From positions 15,045,116 to 15,109,115 of the forward strand of contig CM060856.1 in assembly GCA_030737835.1 (NCBI GenBank): 64,000 nucleotides of DNA, in the 5' to 3' direction. The stretch is from Acorus gramineus. Lineage: Eukaryota; Streptophyta; Magnoliopsida; Acorales; Acoraceae. Positions 61,830 to 64,000 of this stretch are shown one piece after another. Under the pieces are notes generated by a model. It worked only from the letters and a program-made list of their open reading frames with translations. It had not been told where the DNA came from and did not search any database. Positions within the stretch are counted from its first letter, which is position 1; each line of letters starts with the position of its first letter. Position numbers and translations under genes: made by a program.

Positions 61830-61861
<32 letters not shown>
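61829..61861 (+). repeat. (GA)n microsatellite in the LAX 5' UTR
   Basis: AG dinucleotides immediately upstream of the start codon. GA tracts are common in plant leaders and can bind BPC/GAGA-type factors, which is inference here. Confidence 0.85.
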
Positions 61862-61869
61862 TGAAAACA

Positions 61870-63008
61870 ATGGCTTCTTCTTCTGCATCTAATGACAAGG
61901 TGGTGGAGACTGTGATGGCCGGGAACTATATAGAGATGGAGTCAGAAGGCAAGCCCAAGACTGCTAAGTCCAAGCTGTCCAGGTTTTTCTGGGATGGTGG
62001 GTCTGCTTATGATGCCTGGTTCAGCTGTGCCTCTAACCAGGTTAGACAATCTCCACTAATGGGTCTTGTTCAAATGTGTTCTTTCTCTGATGGGTTTTGT
62101 TTTGTTTTGTTTTTAATTTTCAGGTGGCACAAGTGCTGCTCACACTGCCCTACTCATTTTCACAGCTTGGAATGATGTCTGGCATCCTCTTCCAGCTCTT
62201 CTATGGCTTGCTGGGAAGTTGGACTGCTTATTTGATTAGCATCTTATATGTGGAGTACAGAACCAGGAAGGAGAGGGAGAAGGTGGACTTCAGAAACCAT
62301 GTCATTCAGGTCTGTTCACTTACTAGCTTTATTTTTTTAAAAAAAAAAAACAGTGAAATAATATTGGCTTTGCATTCATTGAATGTTTATGTTTGTTGTT
62401 GAAGTGGTTTGAAGTATTGGATGGGCTGCTTGGGAAACACTGGAGGAATGTAGGCTTGGCCTTCAACTGTACTTTCCTTCTGTTTGGATCAGTCATCCAG
62501 CTCATAGCATGTGCAAGGTTTTGTCTCCCAACATTCATATTATTCAATAATTTTTTTTTTGGATGTAATGAAATCAGAAACATATGCTGTGTTTGTGATG
62601 TGTGGTGTGTGTTTGTATGCGCAGCAACATATATTACATAAATGACAACCTAGACAAGAGGACATGGACATATATATTTGGTGCATGTTGTGCCACCACA
62701 GTGTTCATCCCATCCTTCCACAACTACAGAATCTGGTCTTTCTTAGGTCTGTTGATGACCACCTACACTGCTTGGTATCTCACAGTTGCTTCCCTCTTGC
62801 ATGGACAGGTACTCGTTTAGTTCTTTTTTATTTAAAAAGAAAATATAATTTTAAAAACGGGTCTTTTTAATATAAAATGGGTTTTGGTTTTACCTTTGAA
62901 TGTGATGCAGGTGGAGGGGGTGAAGCATTCAGGGCCAACCAAGCTGGTTCTCTACTTTACTGGGGCTACAAACATTCTCTACACATTTGGAGGCCACGCT
63001 GTTACAGT
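61870..63008 (+). CDS. Auxin influx carrier, AUX1/LAX family, 3' half outside window
   Basis: Plasma-membrane proton/IAA symporter of the amino acid/auxin permease (AAAP) family. Exons 61870-62040, 62124-62309, 62405-62517, 62625-62808 and 62911-63008 join in phase to 250 residues; the family is usually about 470-490. The N-terminus is hydrophilic (MASSSASNDKVVETV), followed by the conserved FFWDGGSAYDAWFSCASNQVAQ split across exons 1 and 2. Membrane segments follow at LLTLPYSFSQLG, LLGSWTAYLISILY, LAFNCTFLLFGSVIQLIAC, TYIFGACCATTVFIPSF and FLGLLMTTYTAWYLTVASLL, then GGHAVTV at the last donor (GTGTAAGAG). The start is the first ATG after the TATA box and gives the expected family N-terminus. 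The next expected exon is not found in the remaining 1 kb, so a long intron or a broken gene are both possible. Which LAX paralogue this is cannot be decided. Confidence 0.94.
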
Positions 63009-64000
63009 GTAAGAGACAACATATCAGAACTTTATAAAGTACATCAAATATTTTAAAGAATAGGTTTTTTTTTTTTTACATGGTTTTGCTTCCCTTCCAT
63101 CCTTTTGAGATGTCTTCTTCTTGTTCTGCATTGCATGCCTCTCTGTTTTCACAGTGCACGGATCTCCAGGTAAGGATGAAATACCATCCCTGCCTTGAGA
63201 ACAGAGCACTTGTATGGTTGTGTAAATCTTTATGGTGTGTATACAGTAGAGATACTGAGATGTTATACGTAGAAAAATTCCCGCTATGGATATCAGCATG
63301 CATTCAATGAAATGACATACAAAATCCAGAAATACAAGCAAAGTCCCACCACTGGACACTGTAAAAGCCTGGGTAGTTTTGGTTTGCAGTGGTCAAAGCA
63401 AGTTAAATCACTTCAGAGTATGCAAAGCCTGCCTTTTTACATGGAAATGCTTTAAACCCATCTGCCTATTTGAACAGTCTGATCAATACCAACCTTTATA
63501 TAGTAGTAATAGTAATTCTCCCTGTATATATATATAGTGTTTTTTTTTTTAGTAGAGTATAAATATAGTGTTATAAAGTGAAGAAACATAAATGAAATCC
63601 AAGCTCACACTCAATGCCAAAAATTGTACAGAACATACAAACAAGCAGGCCCAGACATCACAGAAATGAAAAAGAAGAAAAGACTGCTTTGAATGGTGAC
63701 TGAAAACTGTAACAAAGGTTTCAAAACAAAGACAATTAATTGAAAAAAAAATAAAATAATAAAAAAAAACCAACAATTTTTTTCTTCATCCATGTATCAC
63801 AATAAGATACATTATTGTTCCCAAATTTTAGTAAAATTGGACAGATTTTGTTCGTGGAACTGCTTTTTGAGAATGTTCATTTGATAACAGGAATTTGTAA
63901 AATGTGGATGCAAACCAAATATCCAAATCAAATTCAAAATGAGCACACACACTCATTCCAAGCTGTGAATTATGTCTTAGTTTTGAATAATATCTCACTG
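63009..64000. other. Probable long intron of the LAX gene
   Basis: Starts with a good donor. No sequence resembling the conserved LAX continuation after GGHAVTV is present up to the window end. Confidence 0.55.

Noticed and set aside
63147-63175. A 15-bp segment between a good acceptor (TTTTCACAG) and donor (GTAAGG), possible LAX micro-exon
   Set aside because: Its translation does not fit the strongly conserved residues expected after GGHAVTV, and the splice-like ends can arise by chance.

Overview
The window is nuclear DNA of a flowering plant. Genes are split by GT-AG introns, intergenic DNA is AT-rich, and most of the space is transposon-derived. Families, not taxon markers, support this: an endoplasmin-type HSP90, two thaumatin-like proteins (TLPs), an AUX1/LAX auxin influx carrier and a Ty1/copia retrotransposon. 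The species cannot be told. The very GC-rich TLP exons in AT-rich surroundings would suit a monocot or early-diverging angiosperm, but that is weak evidence.

Layout: (1) 1-4753 (+) is the 3' three-quarters of an ER-resident HSP90 (GRP94/endoplasmin), ten exons ending in KDEL. (2) 5.9-14.2 kb holds a GPI-anchor-type TLP gene (8906-10376, -) and a dense cluster of small terminal-inverted-repeat elements. (3) 14.2-22.4 kb shows no gene. (4) 22425-23808 (-) is a second GPI-anchor-type TLP with the same three-exon structure and intron phases, so the two are paralogues about 12 kb apart in the same orientation. (5) 24-30.5 kb holds non-autonomous hAT- and Mutator-like elements and a broken copia remnant. 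(6) 30590-37203 is a complete, apparently young Ty1/copia element with near-identical LTRs, a GAAGA target duplication, tRNA-Met-type primer site, polypurine tract and one long gag-pol frame. (7) 37.2-61.7 kb is gene-poor: LTR remnants, a small non-autonomous LTR element, tandem and inverted repeats, nested hAT and Mutator-like elements, and a short non-LTR retroelement with a 15-bp target duplication. (8) 61870 onward (+) is the 5' half of an AUX1/LAX gene running off the window.

The genes do not form a pathway: an ER chaperone, two cell-surface TLPs and an auxin permease, each with its own control region. TATA boxes are visible for both TLP genes and the LAX gene. I found no CRISPR array, tRNA or rRNA gene, and no sign of a new biological system. 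The most unusual points are the copia gag-pol frame without a usable ATG, the dense and nested transposon structure with readable target duplications, the possible GPI tails on both TLPs, and an unexplained 58-bp inverted repeat at 47.8-48.1 kb. All splice sites and comparisons were made by eye.
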